From Pseudomonas sp. ICMP22404 (GTDB lineage: Bacteria > Pseudomonadota > Gammaproteobacteria > Pseudomonadales > Pseudomonadaceae), in the NCBI RefSeq assembly GCF_006227205.1, contig NZ_VCNG01000023.1, positions 1 through 64,000 of the forward strand: a stretch of DNA of 64,000 nucleotides, in the 5' to 3' direction. This document shows positions 35,661 to 44,636 of the stretch, one piece after another. Below the pieces are notes generated by a model, which worked only from the letters and a program-made list of their open reading frames with translations, did not search any database and was not told the DNA's origin. Position numbers and translations under genes: made by a program. Numbering within the stretch: the stretch's first letter is position 1; each line of letters opens with the position of its first letter.

Positions 35661-36847
35661 TCGCATTTGCCCGCGCGAGGCGGAATCGACGCCGCTACGG
35701 AGCTCGGTACCGCTCCGGCAAGCGCTGCAGCAACCGCCAGCAGCTTGACCTTGCCATCCGACCGAACCTCGAAGTCCATGCAAGCCTTCTCGCCAAGATC
35801 CCCTGTGCAAGAAAACCAACCATCCACTTCGTCCAGGATGTCCTGATATTCCCGCTTCGCCCGAATGCAGGGTGGATCGCAATCATCGTCGAGAATCTCG
35901 ACACTACTGGAGACGATCGTTGCGCCATAGCGTGCTTGGCTCAAGGCTTGTCGGGCGTCCCAGCTAATCTTGGCCTCTTCCCCCTTGCCTGACCAACTGT
36001 CCCAAGACAAGGTGTGCCAGGAACAGTGGTGCGGAGCCAGGAGCAGATCATATTCAAGTACTTCGGGCGTGGACGCGTAATGACTCCACATCCGCTCCCA
36101 GATCAATACCTCAGCATCACCACCGACCAGGAACTTGGTTTTTGTTTGCGAGTAAGCAAATGGCGAGATCTGAATATTCATAATCACGCTCGACTCGTTT
36201 TTCGACAGCTTGTCTTCCAGATCCGCATCATCTTCATGCGGTGCCGGAGCAAGTAAGTGCGAAGTGAAATACTGCGGCAGGCTTTCACCTGCGATCTGGC
36301 TGAAGGTCTGGCCGGCTTTAACCAGAATGGGACCTAGGTCGTCAGTCTTCCCCTGGTTGTCTTCGCCCATGATGCGGATTCGGTTCCCATCACCTGCGAT
36401 CCGATGGTTGCGCCAGTAGGTCACTCGGCGCCGTGCCTCTTTATCGAAAGCCTTCGCGTCCTCACAGAGAATGTGGGTCTTCGAGCTCCGACGGAATACC
36501 AGCGGCGACGACCACATTTCACGGATCAAAATACGTTTTTCCCAACGACTCTTGTCATCGTCAGGGTAATCCGCAGGATCGCCGAGCCAGAAGTGATTCC
36601 TCAGACCCGCGCAATGGTCTTGGTCAGGATGACTCAGCAGGAAGGCGTTGACGAATGGACGATCCTTGGCATCCCACTGCAGCCGTTCCCTTAGCGCCCT
36701 CCCTACGTCAGGCATGTCATCGTCCGGGTTGTCCGCTGCCTGTCGGATCCGGGAGTCAATCAGAATGCTGGTGACAGACGTATCGGCCAGCCGAATCAAC
36801 GTCATGTCGCCGGTACCTACTTGGAAAAACGTTACCTTGGCAGACAT
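35657..36847 (-). CDS. Metallo-beta-lactamase-fold hydrolase (2), first gene of E2-E1-JAB operon
   Basis: A 396-residue MBL-fold protein with metal-binding SHPDQDH (His73, Asp75, Asp77, His78), a later APHHCSWHT, and the DxGxGD-like start VGTGDMTLIRL. GGAGGG precedes the ATG at 36847. Its stop overlaps the start of the E2-E1-JAB gene (ATGA), so the two are translationally coupled. E2/E1/JAB fusions beside MBL proteins have been reported in surveys of prokaryotic ubiquitin-like pathways. The MBL activity (nuclease, phosphodiesterase or peptidase) is unknown. Confidence 0.8.
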   Translation of the reverse strand: MSAKVTFFQVGTGDMTLIRLADTSVTSILIDSRIRQAADNPDDDMPDVGRALRERLQWDAKDRPFVNAFLLSHPDQDHCAGLRNHFWLGDPADYPDDDKSRWEKRILIREMWSSPLVFRRSSKTHILCEDAKAFDKEARRRVTYWRNHRIAGDGNRIRIMGEDNQGKTDDLGPILVKAGQTFSQIAGESLPQYFTSHLLAPAPHEDDADLEDKLSKNESSVIMNIQISPFAYSQTKTKFLVGGDAEVLIWERMWSHYASTPEVLEYDLLLAPHHCSWHTLSWDSWSGKGEEAKISWDARQALSQARYGATIVSSSVEILDDDCDPPCIRAKREYQDILDEVDGWFSCTGDLGEKACMDFEVRSDGKVKLLAVAAALAGAVPSSVAASIPPRAGKCE

Positions 36848-36976
36848 TATCCCTCCCCGGGCAGTGCGCCATCTTTGAGAAACGCTACAGTCAAGGTAAG
36901 ATACGTATAGAAATTAAACGCGTCTAGATACTATGCGAATATTTTTTATACCCATCAACGACCAGGCTGTTTTCAA
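36848..36976. promoter_or_regulatory. Divergent promoter region with ATACGTAT palindrome
   Basis: 129 bases between the divergent MBL and WYL-regulator genes, both starting outward. It contains the 8-bp palindrome ATACGTAT at 36901-36908 and a related ATACTAT at about 36929-36935. This is the expected operator location for the adjacent WYL-type repressor; the binding is inferred. Confidence 0.5.
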
Positions 36977-37852
36977 ATGACTGCAACCGTTACTCGTACC
37001 GGACGTTGGGGCCAAGAGCGCCGCCTTGAATTCATTGACTTTCGGCTGCTGTGGGAGCGAAAACTTAATCGCTCAGACCTGACTAGCTTTTTTGGGATTT
37101 CTGTCCCCCAAGCGTCACTGGATTTCGCGACCTATCAGGAGCTTGCCCCTGAAAACATGGCCTACGACCGAACGCTAAAAGCCTATGTGGCAGGCCCTGA
37201 CTTCAAACCCGTCCTGACCAACCCAGATCCAGCGTACTATTTGAATGAGCTGCTGCAGCGCGGCGTTGGCAATATCGCCCCCACGGATAGCTTCATCGGT
37301 TGGACGCCCCCCGTTGCAAGCCTGCCGTCCCCCACGAGGCAGGTTGATCAGCAGATCCTGATCAAGCTGATTCGGGCGCTCCAGGTCGGCGAGGCCGTGG
37401 ACGTCGACTATCGATCAATGACCAACTTCGACGAGCCCGCCGTTCGGACAATCCTCCCAATGTCGTTTGCCCATGACGGTTTCCGTTGGCACACCCGCGC
37501 CTTCTGCTTCAAATCACAGGCCTTCAAGGATTTCGTTCTAGGTCGCATCAATGCTCTGAAAGCTTCGTTCGCCCCTCCTTCAGAGGTGCCAGAAGACGTT
37601 GAATGGGAGACCTTCATCGAAGTGGTCATCGGCCCGAATCCGAGCTACCCGCCTCAAAAGCGAAAAGCGATCGAGCATGATTACCAAATGGTGAATGGTG
37701 AAGCTCGGCTTAAGGCTCGCAAGGCACAACTGTATTACCTAAACCGCCGGCTGAATCTGAATGAGAAGCCAGGCGATCCAGTCAATGAACATCAGCAAAT
37801 CGTGATGCTTCGGATTGAGAACGCTCACAAGGAGTCAGCAATAAATGAGTGA
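36977..37852 (+). CDS. BrxR/CapW-type WYL transcriptional regulator
   Basis: A 291-residue protein. The N-terminal winged HTH (RRLEFIDFRLLWERKLNR, then LTSFFGISVPQASLDF) and the WYL-type domain (TILPMSFAHDGFRWHTRAFC, then FVLGRI) match the BrxR/CapW architecture of defence-island repressors. Such proteins repress BREX, CBASS and other systems until phage infection, probably sensing DNA or a nucleotide. It is divergent from the MBL/E2-E1-JAB operon, which it likely controls. It overlaps the next gene by 8 bases. Confidence 0.85.
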   Translation: MTATVTRTGRWGQERRLEFIDFRLLWERKLNRSDLTSFFGISVPQASLDFATYQELAPENMAYDRTLKAYVAGPDFKPVLTNPDPAYYLNELLQRGVGNIAPTDSFIGWTPPVASLPSPTRQVDQQILIKLIRALQVGEAVDVDYRSMTNFDEPAVRTILPMSFAHDGFRWHTRAFCFKSQAFKDFVLGRINALKASFAPPSEVPEDVEWETFIEVVIGPNPSYPPQKRKAIEHDYQMVNGEARLKARKAQLYYLNRRLNLNEKPGDPVNEHQQIVMLRIENAHKESAINE

Positions 37853-38378
37853 AGCAACTCCAGCCAAGCCAAAGAGGAATCTGACGATTCCCATCATCTT
37901 GTATCTGCTGGCACTACTGGTCTTCGCGACCTATTCCATCGGTGCAATGGCTCTGGGTTGGCTTTCTGAACCCTATAGGCCGCTGAGAGTGCCTTTGATG
38001 TGTGGCGCGATCGCCTACGTTGGCGGAGCCCTGTACTGCTTCCGCGCGATCTACCTCAACAAGTGCGTTTACAAACGCTGGGATTCGGACTGGCACGTCT
38101 GGTATTTCATCCGTCCCATCACCAGCACAATTGCTGGTGCAGTGAGCTACCTCTTCTTGAAAGCAGGTTTGTTGGTACTGGAGTCGACCGCGAACGCCGG
38201 AGCAAGCGAAATTGGATTTTTCGCACTGGCCTTTATAGCTGGCTTCAACGTCGACAAGTTCGTGGCGAAAATTGAGGAGGTTGCGAAGGCGGTTTGGGGC
38301 ATTGATAAAACGCGCAGCGGGCAGGTCAAAGCGGATCAGGCCGAGCCAACCAAACCCTCTCCCCCAACGACACCTTAA
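37845..38378 (+). CDS. Four-helix membrane protein downstream of WYL regulator
   Basis: A 177-residue protein with about four hydrophobic helices (IILYLLALLVFATYSIGAMAL, VPLMCGAIAYVGGALYCF, ITSTIAGAVSYLFLKAGL and IGFFALAFIAGFNVDKFVAK) and a charged, proline-rich tail. AGGAG precedes the ATG at 37845, inside the capW-like gene. The coupled translation suggests joint function; a membrane-disrupting effector is possible but unproven. Confidence 0.7.
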   Translation: MSEATPAKPKRNLTIPIILYLLALLVFATYSIGAMALGWLSEPYRPLRVPLMCGAIAYVGGALYCFRAIYLNKCVYKRWDSDWHVWYFIRPITSTIAGAVSYLFLKAGLLVLESTANAGASEIGFFALAFIAGFNVDKFVAKIEEVAKAVWGIDKTRSGQVKADQAEPTKPSPPTTP

Positions 38379-38644
38379 GCCTGATCTTTTTGGGATGTAA
38401 AACGATAGGTTACCAGCCTTCTGTCCATGACTTGGCATGGGTGCTCAGTGGCACCTCATACCTGTAGCTCCGTCAGCACCTCAGAGAAGGTCGGATGATC
38501 TGCAGAAGGACAAGAAGCAACCGCCGCTGGCTAAGAACAGACCAATAAGTACGATATACCCTGCACAGGTCAATTGGAGTCCACAGATGCGAAAGCAAAT
38601 GCTCGCTTTCACTCTCTTCGCTGCTGGTCATCAGTACATTACCA
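38379..38644. other. Intergenic region
   Basis: About 266 bases between the convergent ends of the 4-TM gene and the reverse transcriptase gene. No feature recognised. Confidence 0.5.
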
Positions 38645-39811
38645 TCAGTACAACACCGGCCACTTCACTGCTTCCAGCCTTGCCTTTACCGCTTCGCCAT
38701 AGTCAGGCTCGATCTGAATGGCGTAGGCAGCGAGTCCCATCAGATGGTTGCGCATGCCAGCAACCGCTGAAAAGCCCCGACGCTCTGCATGTTTCAACGG
38801 TCCTACGTCCTCGCGCTCCAAGTAATGTAAGTGCATCCGGATTTTCATTTTGAATGTTCGGGTCAGCCTGGGTGACTCCTGAGCCACCTGTAGCCCCAGC
38901 ACGACCTTTCGGCTCCGTGGCGATGAAATCGTAGTCTTGGCCAGGTTTGGGTTAAGCCCAAATTGGTAGAGGATCCTATAGACCTCATTCACTGTCCGGC
39001 GAGCCTGCTCCCGCTTGAATGCAACGTCAGTTGTAGAGAGCGTAAGATCATCCGCGTAGCGGGTGTAGGTTAGCCCAAACCTCCCGGCAAGCTCGGTTAT
39101 CAGGTTGTCGGCTTCTATCATCGCAAGGTTTGCGAGCATGGGACTGGTGGCAGCGCCTTGTGGAAGATGGCCAATGTCGCGAGACGCATACTTGGGAATC
39201 TTTGATTTGGACAAGGAAACCTTTCGCCGCCATTTAATGGCGCGGCGGATGCGACTGAAGTTACCGTTTCGGGTGCAGAGGCGTGTCAGTTCAAACGATA
39301 CCAAGGGCTGGTATCCGAGGTTACGGAAAACCCGGTAGCAGTCGATTTCCGAGATTGATTCGAAAAATCTTTGGACATCGATCTTGATTAACCAGCGACT
39401 CGCACAATGAGGCGAAGCCGCGTCAATGAGCCTGCAGTTGCGTGCAAAGGCCGTGCTGGCCGCATGAGGCCTGGCTTTGGCCAATACGTGTTGCGCGATC
39501 CAACGCTGTGCTACTGACAGGCTCGGAGGTGGAACGCAAATCACGCGGAATGCGGTAGGCTGACCCGGCCGGGCGCGCTTTCGGACGCGGAATATCTTGT
39601 AGGACTCAGTCTCGCGAGTAACGTAATCTCTCAGATGTTTGTAAGGCACCTGGGTAAGATGGGCGAGATGCTTGAGGGTCAATATTGGGGGCAGTGACGG
39701 ATGAACGGCGACCGTCTTCTGAGACGCCGCGATAGCAGCTTCCATGACTTGGGCTGCAACGGTCTCTGCTCCTTTGGCTCGGCGGTAGTGTTGAGGCGTC
39801 CAGTCCTTCAT
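38645..39811 (-). CDS. Retron-type reverse transcriptase
   Basis: A 388-residue RT with the polymerase core: LIKIDVQRFFESIS (Asp145), LPQGAATSPMLANLAM (216-231) and the catalytic YADDLTLS (YADD, 252-255). The order, length and position beside a structured RNA and a phosphoribosyltransferase-like effector fit a retron. The retron NAxxH motif is replaced by AASPH (131-135) and VTG by VLG (304-306), so it is a divergent member. The ATG at 39811 follows a short hairpin (39821-39833), not an obvious ribosome site. It probably makes an msDNA that keeps the effector inactive, by analogy with known retrons. Confidence 0.85.
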   Translation of the reverse strand: MKDWTPQHYRRAKGAETVAAQVMEAAIAASQKTVAVHPSLPPILTLKHLAHLTQVPYKHLRDYVTRETESYKIFRVRKRARPGQPTAFRVICVPPPSLSVAQRWIAQHVLAKARPHAASTAFARNCRLIDAASPHCASRWLIKIDVQRFFESISEIDCYRVFRNLGYQPLVSFELTRLCTRNGNFSRIRRAIKWRRKVSLSKSKIPKYASRDIGHLPQGAATSPMLANLAMIEADNLITELAGRFGLTYTRYADDLTLSTTDVAFKREQARRTVNEVYRILYQFGLNPNLAKTTISSPRSRKVVLGLQVAQESPRLTRTFKMKIRMHLHYLEREDVGPLKHAERRGFSAVAGMRNHLMGLAAYAIQIEPDYGEAVKARLEAVKWPVLY

Positions 39812-40000
39812 CTACTTTGACACCCGCAGGGTGAGTGCTCGCGCCACAGTCAGAAGGCTACGCCACTAGACTGTGGCGTGAGCGCTTAACCGTAAGCAGG
39901 AGCTAAGACATAGGGCAGCAGTAGTCTGCGCCCGGTGATGAGTTGAGAATCCAACCCATCATGGCAGCAACATTCTAGGAACGTACGCCGGAGCTAGAAT
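39812..40000 (-). ncRNA. Candidate retron msr-msd RNA
   Basis: The 189 bases between the effector and RT genes are rich in hairpins: ATTCTAG/CTAGAAT (39972-39978 with 39994-40000), GATGAGTTG/CAACCCATC (39937-39945 with 39952-39960, one G-U), GCAG/CTGC (39918-39929) and a long stem at 39834-39851 pairing with 39869-39887 (18 pairs, 17-nt loop), which fits an msd stem. The long stem has G-T pairs in the plus-strand sequence, as the msDNA would. I could not identify a1/a2 repeats or a branching guanosine with confidence. Confidence 0.6.
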
Positions 40001-41302
40001 CTAGACTGGATGCCTCAACGAGGATGGATAGTAAGGCTCTAGTATCAGATTGCCAACAGGTGCGGCTTCTTTTGCGAGATGCTCTTGCTTTCTGGCATGC
40101 TCGAGCTGGCCATAACCTCTGTCAGTGAGCCTGCGTTGGGAGTCAATCCACCCGTACCGAGTCATTGTTTGGAGAAGATTCGACAGCTCATACGTTTTCA
40201 GGCCCGTTCGAGTTGCAAGTGCGCGGTCGCTCATGCGGGAGCGCCGCAACAGCGCGCTTAGCACTAGGAAAGACATTCCTGTGTCGATGTCGGATTTCAA
40301 AATCGCCTTGGACTTGGCTAGGTTCTGGTCGCCAAGGTTAGCCAGGCGAGCGCTGATGCTCTCGGCCGTCAAGTCAATCCCGAACACCTCTTTGCTGATA
40401 CCGGCTGAAACCCGGGCGGGGAACAAAGGCGTCCAAGTTTTTTTCTTGTCCTTTGAGGCCTTGTGAAACATCAGCGGGACGTTGTTGGGCGCACCGTGTG
40501 CGAATACAAGCAGCGCTCCGGTGTTGCCGTAGCCAAGGCTTGGGCCGCACCAAAACCATGGACCGTGGCCTGGTTCCCCATCAGTGGGATCGTAAGTGGT
40601 GCAAAGCACCTTCATCTGCTCGGCTTCTTTGGCGGAAAAACAAGTGTCGATGGTGGGACAGGGTAGAACGATATGGATTGTCGGTTTTGATGGATGTCTG
40701 GTTACCCGACGCTCACCCAATCCAGTGGCGGAATACGCCATGACAGCAAAGCTCATCAGTTTTCCTGACCACCAACTGCGGACGGATCTCACAAGCCACG
40801 CCGCTTCAAGATAGCTTGATGCTCGATCACCGCTTCCAATAAGATCCGTAACCACCCAGAAAGCCCGTACACGTTTTCGGCGAATTTGCTCCGGGCCAGG
40901 GTGATTCAGGAATTTTCCGGGATATTCCTGGCAAAGCTGAGAAATCATCTGTGCAACAATGCCTTCACTGCCAACCGAGGGGTCATAGGCTTTCGTTGGC
41001 CTCACCGCGTCAGGCCCTTTTGCGCCAATGGCACGCCTGATGGAGCGTCGGGTTTCGCTGAACAAACGGTTAGGTTTACCCAAGCGATGCCTAAGTTCGC
41101 GCTCGGCATACAGCGCCACGGTGCCCTGTATCGATTCTGCTTCCCGCAGGAGCATGGCACGCATGTGATTGATGAAGTCATCTCGCGATACGAAAGCAAA
41201 CGCCTCCAGCAGCTTCCGGGCACGCGAACGGTCGCCAAGATTGAACTGCTCTAGCCAGGCGCGGGCGCGGGCGTCACTCGCTATGGGAGTAGGCTTGTCC
41301 AT
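40001..41302 (-). CDS. Retron effector: PRTase-like/winged-helix protein
   Basis: A 433-residue protein ending directly before the candidate retron RNA. Residues about 146-161 read RAFWVVTDLIGSGDRA, close to the PRPP-binding motif of phosphoribosyltransferases (acidic residue, then I-G-S-G). The C-terminal 100 residues form a winged-HTH-like region (SALLRRSRMSDRALATRTG, then LSNLLQTMTRYGWI). PRTase-like plus winged-helix effectors accompany one retron class (type III, as I recall). It probably forms a toxin with activity on nucleotides or NAD, held in check by RT-msDNA. AGGA lies about 11 bases upstream of the ATG. Confidence 0.7.
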   Translation of the reverse strand: MDKPTPIASDARARAWLEQFNLGDRSRARKLLEAFAFVSRDDFINHMRAMLLREAESIQGTVALYAERELRHRLGKPNRLFSETRRSIRRAIGAKGPDAVRPTKAYDPSVGSEGIVAQMISQLCQEYPGKFLNHPGPEQIRRKRVRAFWVVTDLIGSGDRASSYLEAAWLVRSVRSWWSGKLMSFAVMAYSATGLGERRVTRHPSKPTIHIVLPCPTIDTCFSAKEAEQMKVLCTTYDPTDGEPGHGPWFWCGPSLGYGNTGALLVFAHGAPNNVPLMFHKASKDKKKTWTPLFPARVSAGISKEVFGIDLTAESISARLANLGDQNLAKSKAILKSDIDTGMSFLVLSALLRRSRMSDRALATRTGLKTYELSNLLQTMTRYGWIDSQRRLTDRGYGQLEHARKQEHLAKEAAPVGNLILEPYYPSSLRHPV

Positions 41303-41432
41303 GGTTCACATATTCCTATCAGCCGGTGTGGTCTGCACGGTAGGCGTGGTGGCATTTATAGCCCATTGTGCTAGTTCAGATGATAGTCCCTGCTCCATAG
41401 CCATTCCGCCGACACTTTCGGAAGGATCCTAT

Positions 41433-42671
41433 TCACAACCAGCACTCCTGCTCTTTCCGCACCAAAGTGTGCATGGCATCAATGCTCAACGACAAGGCGG
41501 CAGCGCGACGCTTTTCAACGTGTGCAGGAGATAGGAAACGTTTAGTGTTTTCGCTAGCGCTGGATAGACAGATCTCCTGGAAGCTCGCTTCATCTGCCCG
41601 CCCAGAGAGCATCCGACGAGTGTTGTCATCGAACAACATGAAGCGGATCGGATTCAAATGCAGTAACGCCCGCCACTTGGCATCTAACGAGACAAAAAAC
41701 GGAATATAAAAAGCGTCATAGCTATATTGAGCGGCCATACGCTCCATTAATCGTAGGTGTGAGATATCCCAAGCCATTCCCTTTGTTTCTTCGAGCATTT
41801 TGTGCGAACGACCAGTGACAGGTCCAAAAAAGCCGGCCGGCTGTTTGGTCGCTATTCCTTTCCAGATCAAACTCAAGTCGGTCATCGGAATGAAACCTAG
41901 ATCACTGACGCAGTAATCGATCAGTTTTCCAAAGATCGTTTTCACATCTCGATTGGGTACATGCCAAAGCCCCGCCAGCCTCAGCAGTAAGGCTTCTGTA
42001 GCCAAGGCTGATGCCTCATGGCGTAAAAAATCTTCGTTCGTGTGAAGATCGCAAACAAACCGCTCAGCCGCAGGACGAAGTCGTGCCTTCAAGGCGCGGA
42101 TCGATTCGCCATTAAAGTGCAACTCCTCTGTGTTGCGGTAGCGCTCCCAATCGAGATAGTCCAAAGTGCGGAACGCGACAAGCGTGTCGATCGGTCGTTC
42201 GTTACTGGCGTCATCTCTTGAAAATCGGACATTCTCATAAAGAAACGGCAAAATATCGAATTGGACCCGCGGATTGTTCGCCTTCAACATGAGAACGCTT
42301 TTGACTCGTGCAAGATCCTGATCTGCAGAAGCAGTTTTTTGATTGATTAGCCGCCTTAATCTTTCAGCGAAATTCGAGTCAAAACTAAGCGAGTAATCAA
42401 GCAACAGATCGGAGCGACCTGCCTGCAGCGCTCCCTGCACAGCCGTCTTCGCTGAAACAAAAAACGCCCTAGGCCCCTGAATAATCGGGATTATAAATTC
42501 GTTGCCATCCACGCCAAGTCCAAGACTTAGATCTATTCCTCCTCTTTGATCGGTACTGATTAAGCTCCGCATCGCTGCGCACTCAGCAGCGCGCTCATCG
42601 AGCTGCTGCCAAGCCTCCTGATGATTAAAAACCACCGCTCGATACAACACATCGATTACTGCTGGCTGCAA
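41433..42671 (-). CDS. Hypothetical protein, possibly PIN-like at its C-terminus
   Basis: A 412-residue protein, not recognised. The stretch from about residue 300 (MAWDISHLRLMERM, then DAFYIPFFVSLDAKWRALL) recalls the C-terminal half of PIN-like nucleases, with Asp in both parts, but an N-terminal PIN Asp is not obvious. The TTG at 42671 is preferred because AAGGAG lies seven bases upstream; GTG at 42692 is the alternative. It stands between the retron and Gabija systems in the same direction as both. Confidence 0.5.
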   Translation of the reverse strand: MQPAVIDVLYRAVVFNHQEAWQQLDERAAECAAMRSLISTDQRGGIDLSLGLGVDGNEFIIPIIQGPRAFFVSAKTAVQGALQAGRSDLLLDYSLSFDSNFAERLRRLINQKTASADQDLARVKSVLMLKANNPRVQFDILPFLYENVRFSRDDASNERPIDTLVAFRTLDYLDWERYRNTEELHFNGESIRALKARLRPAAERFVCDLHTNEDFLRHEASALATEALLLRLAGLWHVPNRDVKTIFGKLIDYCVSDLGFIPMTDLSLIWKGIATKQPAGFFGPVTGRSHKMLEETKGMAWDISHLRLMERMAAQYSYDAFYIPFFVSLDAKWRALLHLNPIRFMLFDDNTRRMLSGRADEASFQEICLSSASENTKRFLSPAHVEKRRAAALSLSIDAMHTLVRKEQECWL

Positions 42672-42878
42672 GCGCTTTCTCCTTGATATCACTCATGTCT
42701 TGGAACACTCGAAGTCGTGTTTAGGCCCCATTGACATCTACTGAATTGTGGAAGTTTGCTCAGCTATCCGAAACTCGCTAGCTTGCGGGGTCAACAAGCG
42801 AGTAAAAGCTAGCGTACAACTCGCCTCTTCGCGCACGAGGTTCTCTTGGTTCGAGGATTTACATTTGTCATTGCTGGA

Positions 42879-44636
42879 TTATCGATGAGCAATTTCAAAT
42901 CCAAGCCGTTGGAGGGTGGTTCGTTCTGCGGCTTTCAATTTTTTGACTGCCCAAACCAACAAATTCCTGGGTCTTGAACTCGCGACATAGGCAAGCCTTG
43001 CCGCTTCCAAGTTCTTGTCACTAATCCAATCCGCCCAATGTGACTGATCCCCTCGTCTGGAGGCCGAGACCAGCATTGTCGCTTCGTGGGTTTCTCCTTT
43101 GATCTCATGAATCGTTGCCAGCCGAATGCGACTCTGGTGCAACGCCACCAATGAAAGTCTCTGAGTGACCAGTTGCTCACCGAGTCCCGCCGGGGAGCGC
43201 AACCCATGTGCTGCCAGTGGAGCAATAGCCACAGCGATATCCGCGATGACAAAGGCCTGCATTGGCAGTTCATTGAGACGGGCCTTGGCCACCCGGCACC
43301 ACCCACTCCAGTGCTGACCCGCGACAGAGGCGCCTGTGCTTGTGAAAAATGCCAACGCCTGATGAAGAAACAATCGCCATTCGAGTTCGGATTCGACATC
43401 CACAGGGCAGTGAAAGGCGTTGGGTTTTGCTGAGTAGTTCAACTTGCTCGCCAGCCACCCTCCAAACAGCGCGAGCGACTTCTGGATGGCGAACGCCGAA
43501 TCATTGCACGCCAAGGAGCAAGCAAGTGCCAAGCGTTCAGTATCGTTCAGGTCGTTGGCGCCGCTGAAAAACCGGTTCAGCGTCGAATGACCACGCGAGA
43601 CGATCACCCGGTTCGCATAGCTATCACTGAGGCGCATGAACAGAGGCATCGCTTCCGAGGGACAGTCGTCATACTCGACAATCACTGGCACAGCCGGTTG
43701 AATCGTTGGATTGCCGTGAATTTTGCTTCCCGGCACCAGCTCAGAGCACAGGTCGACAATGGCCTGCGAACTGCGAAAGTTCTGACGCAGTAGCAGACAG
43801 GTAAATCCATGATCGCGGATGAACCGTACGACACGTACAGGATCCGCATGGCGAAACCCGTAAATAGACTGGTTGAGATCCCCTACGATATGCATTTTCA
43901 CACCCAGCTTGAGTAAACCTTCCAGGACGGTCAACTGCTCCACCGAGAGATCCTGACACTCGTCAATCACCAAAAATGGATAGCGCAAGGCCAATCGCGC
44001 GCAAAAGGCTGACAACTTTGCCTCCTGCAGGATCTGGATGGCGAGATGTTCGACATCTCGGTACGTGGCAAAACCTGCCGCTTTGAAACGCGTCTTGGCA
44101 TCTCTGAGGTCACGCAATTGCCACTCGGCCAAGACCGCGGCGTTCAGCTTACGGTCCAGCCCTGGCTCCCCCGTCCGGAAGACAAACTGTCCCGTAGCCA
44201 GATCAAAGTCATACTGGTTGGCGGGAACGTGGATGTGTTCTATGGCGTATTTAGTTTTGACGTAAACCGTTGACGAGGCATCGACTAACCGCAGCCGGAA
44301 GTCGCCATCCTTGCCGGCATAGCCGGTGAGTCGATGGGCGACGGGCCCCACGAGACAATTGAGGATGAAGCTGTCAATCGTCGACACCCAGTGCGGGTAG
44401 GCCACCGGGGCCCGTTGCCGGTGAGCGATCAGCCGGCTCCTCAGCTCATCGGCGGCGCTGTTGGCAAATGACAACAGCGCGATCCCCCCCGGATAATCTT
44501 GCCAATCTTCGATTTCGCGCGCCACCTTGGCGGCAATCACTTCGGTTTTTCCGCTCCCTGGACAGGCTTCCAGGTAAACATTGTCGTCAATGGAGGAGTC
44601 GAGGTACCGCCGCTGCTCTTCGCTGGGAAAGGTCAT
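42879..44636 (-). CDS. gajB: Gabija helicase GajB (UvrD/Rep family)
   Basis: A 585-residue superfamily 1 helicase: Walker A ACPGSGKT (24-31), motif II DECQD (225-229), a QSIYGFRH motif III-like stretch, TIHEIKGETHEATML (motif V) and VASSRPRNLLVW (motif VI). It directly follows gajA, sharing ATGA, as in the two-gene Gabija anti-phage system, where GajB senses DNA ends or nucleotide changes and helps GajA. GAGGAAG precedes its ATG at 44636. Confidence 0.9.
   Translation of the reverse strand: MTFPSEEQRRYLDSSIDDNVYLEACPGSGKTEVIAAKVAREIEDWQDYPGGIALLSFANSAADELRSRLIAHRQRAPVAYPHWVSTIDSFILNCLVGPVAHRLTGYAGKDGDFRLRLVDASSTVYVKTKYAIEHIHVPANQYDFDLATGQFVFRTGEPGLDRKLNAAVLAEWQLRDLRDAKTRFKAAGFATYRDVEHLAIQILQEAKLSAFCARLALRYPFLVIDECQDLSVEQLTVLEGLLKLGVKMHIVGDLNQSIYGFRHADPVRVVRFIRDHGFTCLLLRQNFRSSQAIVDLCSELVPGSKIHGNPTIQPAVPVIVEYDDCPSEAMPLFMRLSDSYANRVIVSRGHSTLNRFFSGANDLNDTERLALACSLACNDSAFAIQKSLALFGGWLASKLNYSAKPNAFHCPVDVESELEWRLFLHQALAFFTSTGASVAGQHWSGWCRVAKARLNELPMQAFVIADIAVAIAPLAAHGLRSPAGLGEQLVTQRLSLVALHQSRIRLATIHEIKGETHEATMLVSASRRGDQSHWADWISDKNLEAARLAYVASSRPRNLLVWAVKKLKAAERTTLQRLGFEIAHR

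Noticed and set aside
36977..38378. CBASS reading of the WYL regulator and E2-E1-JAB block
   Set aside because: Type II CBASS needs a CD-NTase and a cyclic-nucleotide effector; neither is visible between 30 and 39 kb, so the label is not supported.
38645..39811. RT as group II intron or diversity-generating retroelement
   Set aside because: No intron maturase domain, no intron ends and no template/variable repeat pair was seen; effector and structured RNA fit a retron better.
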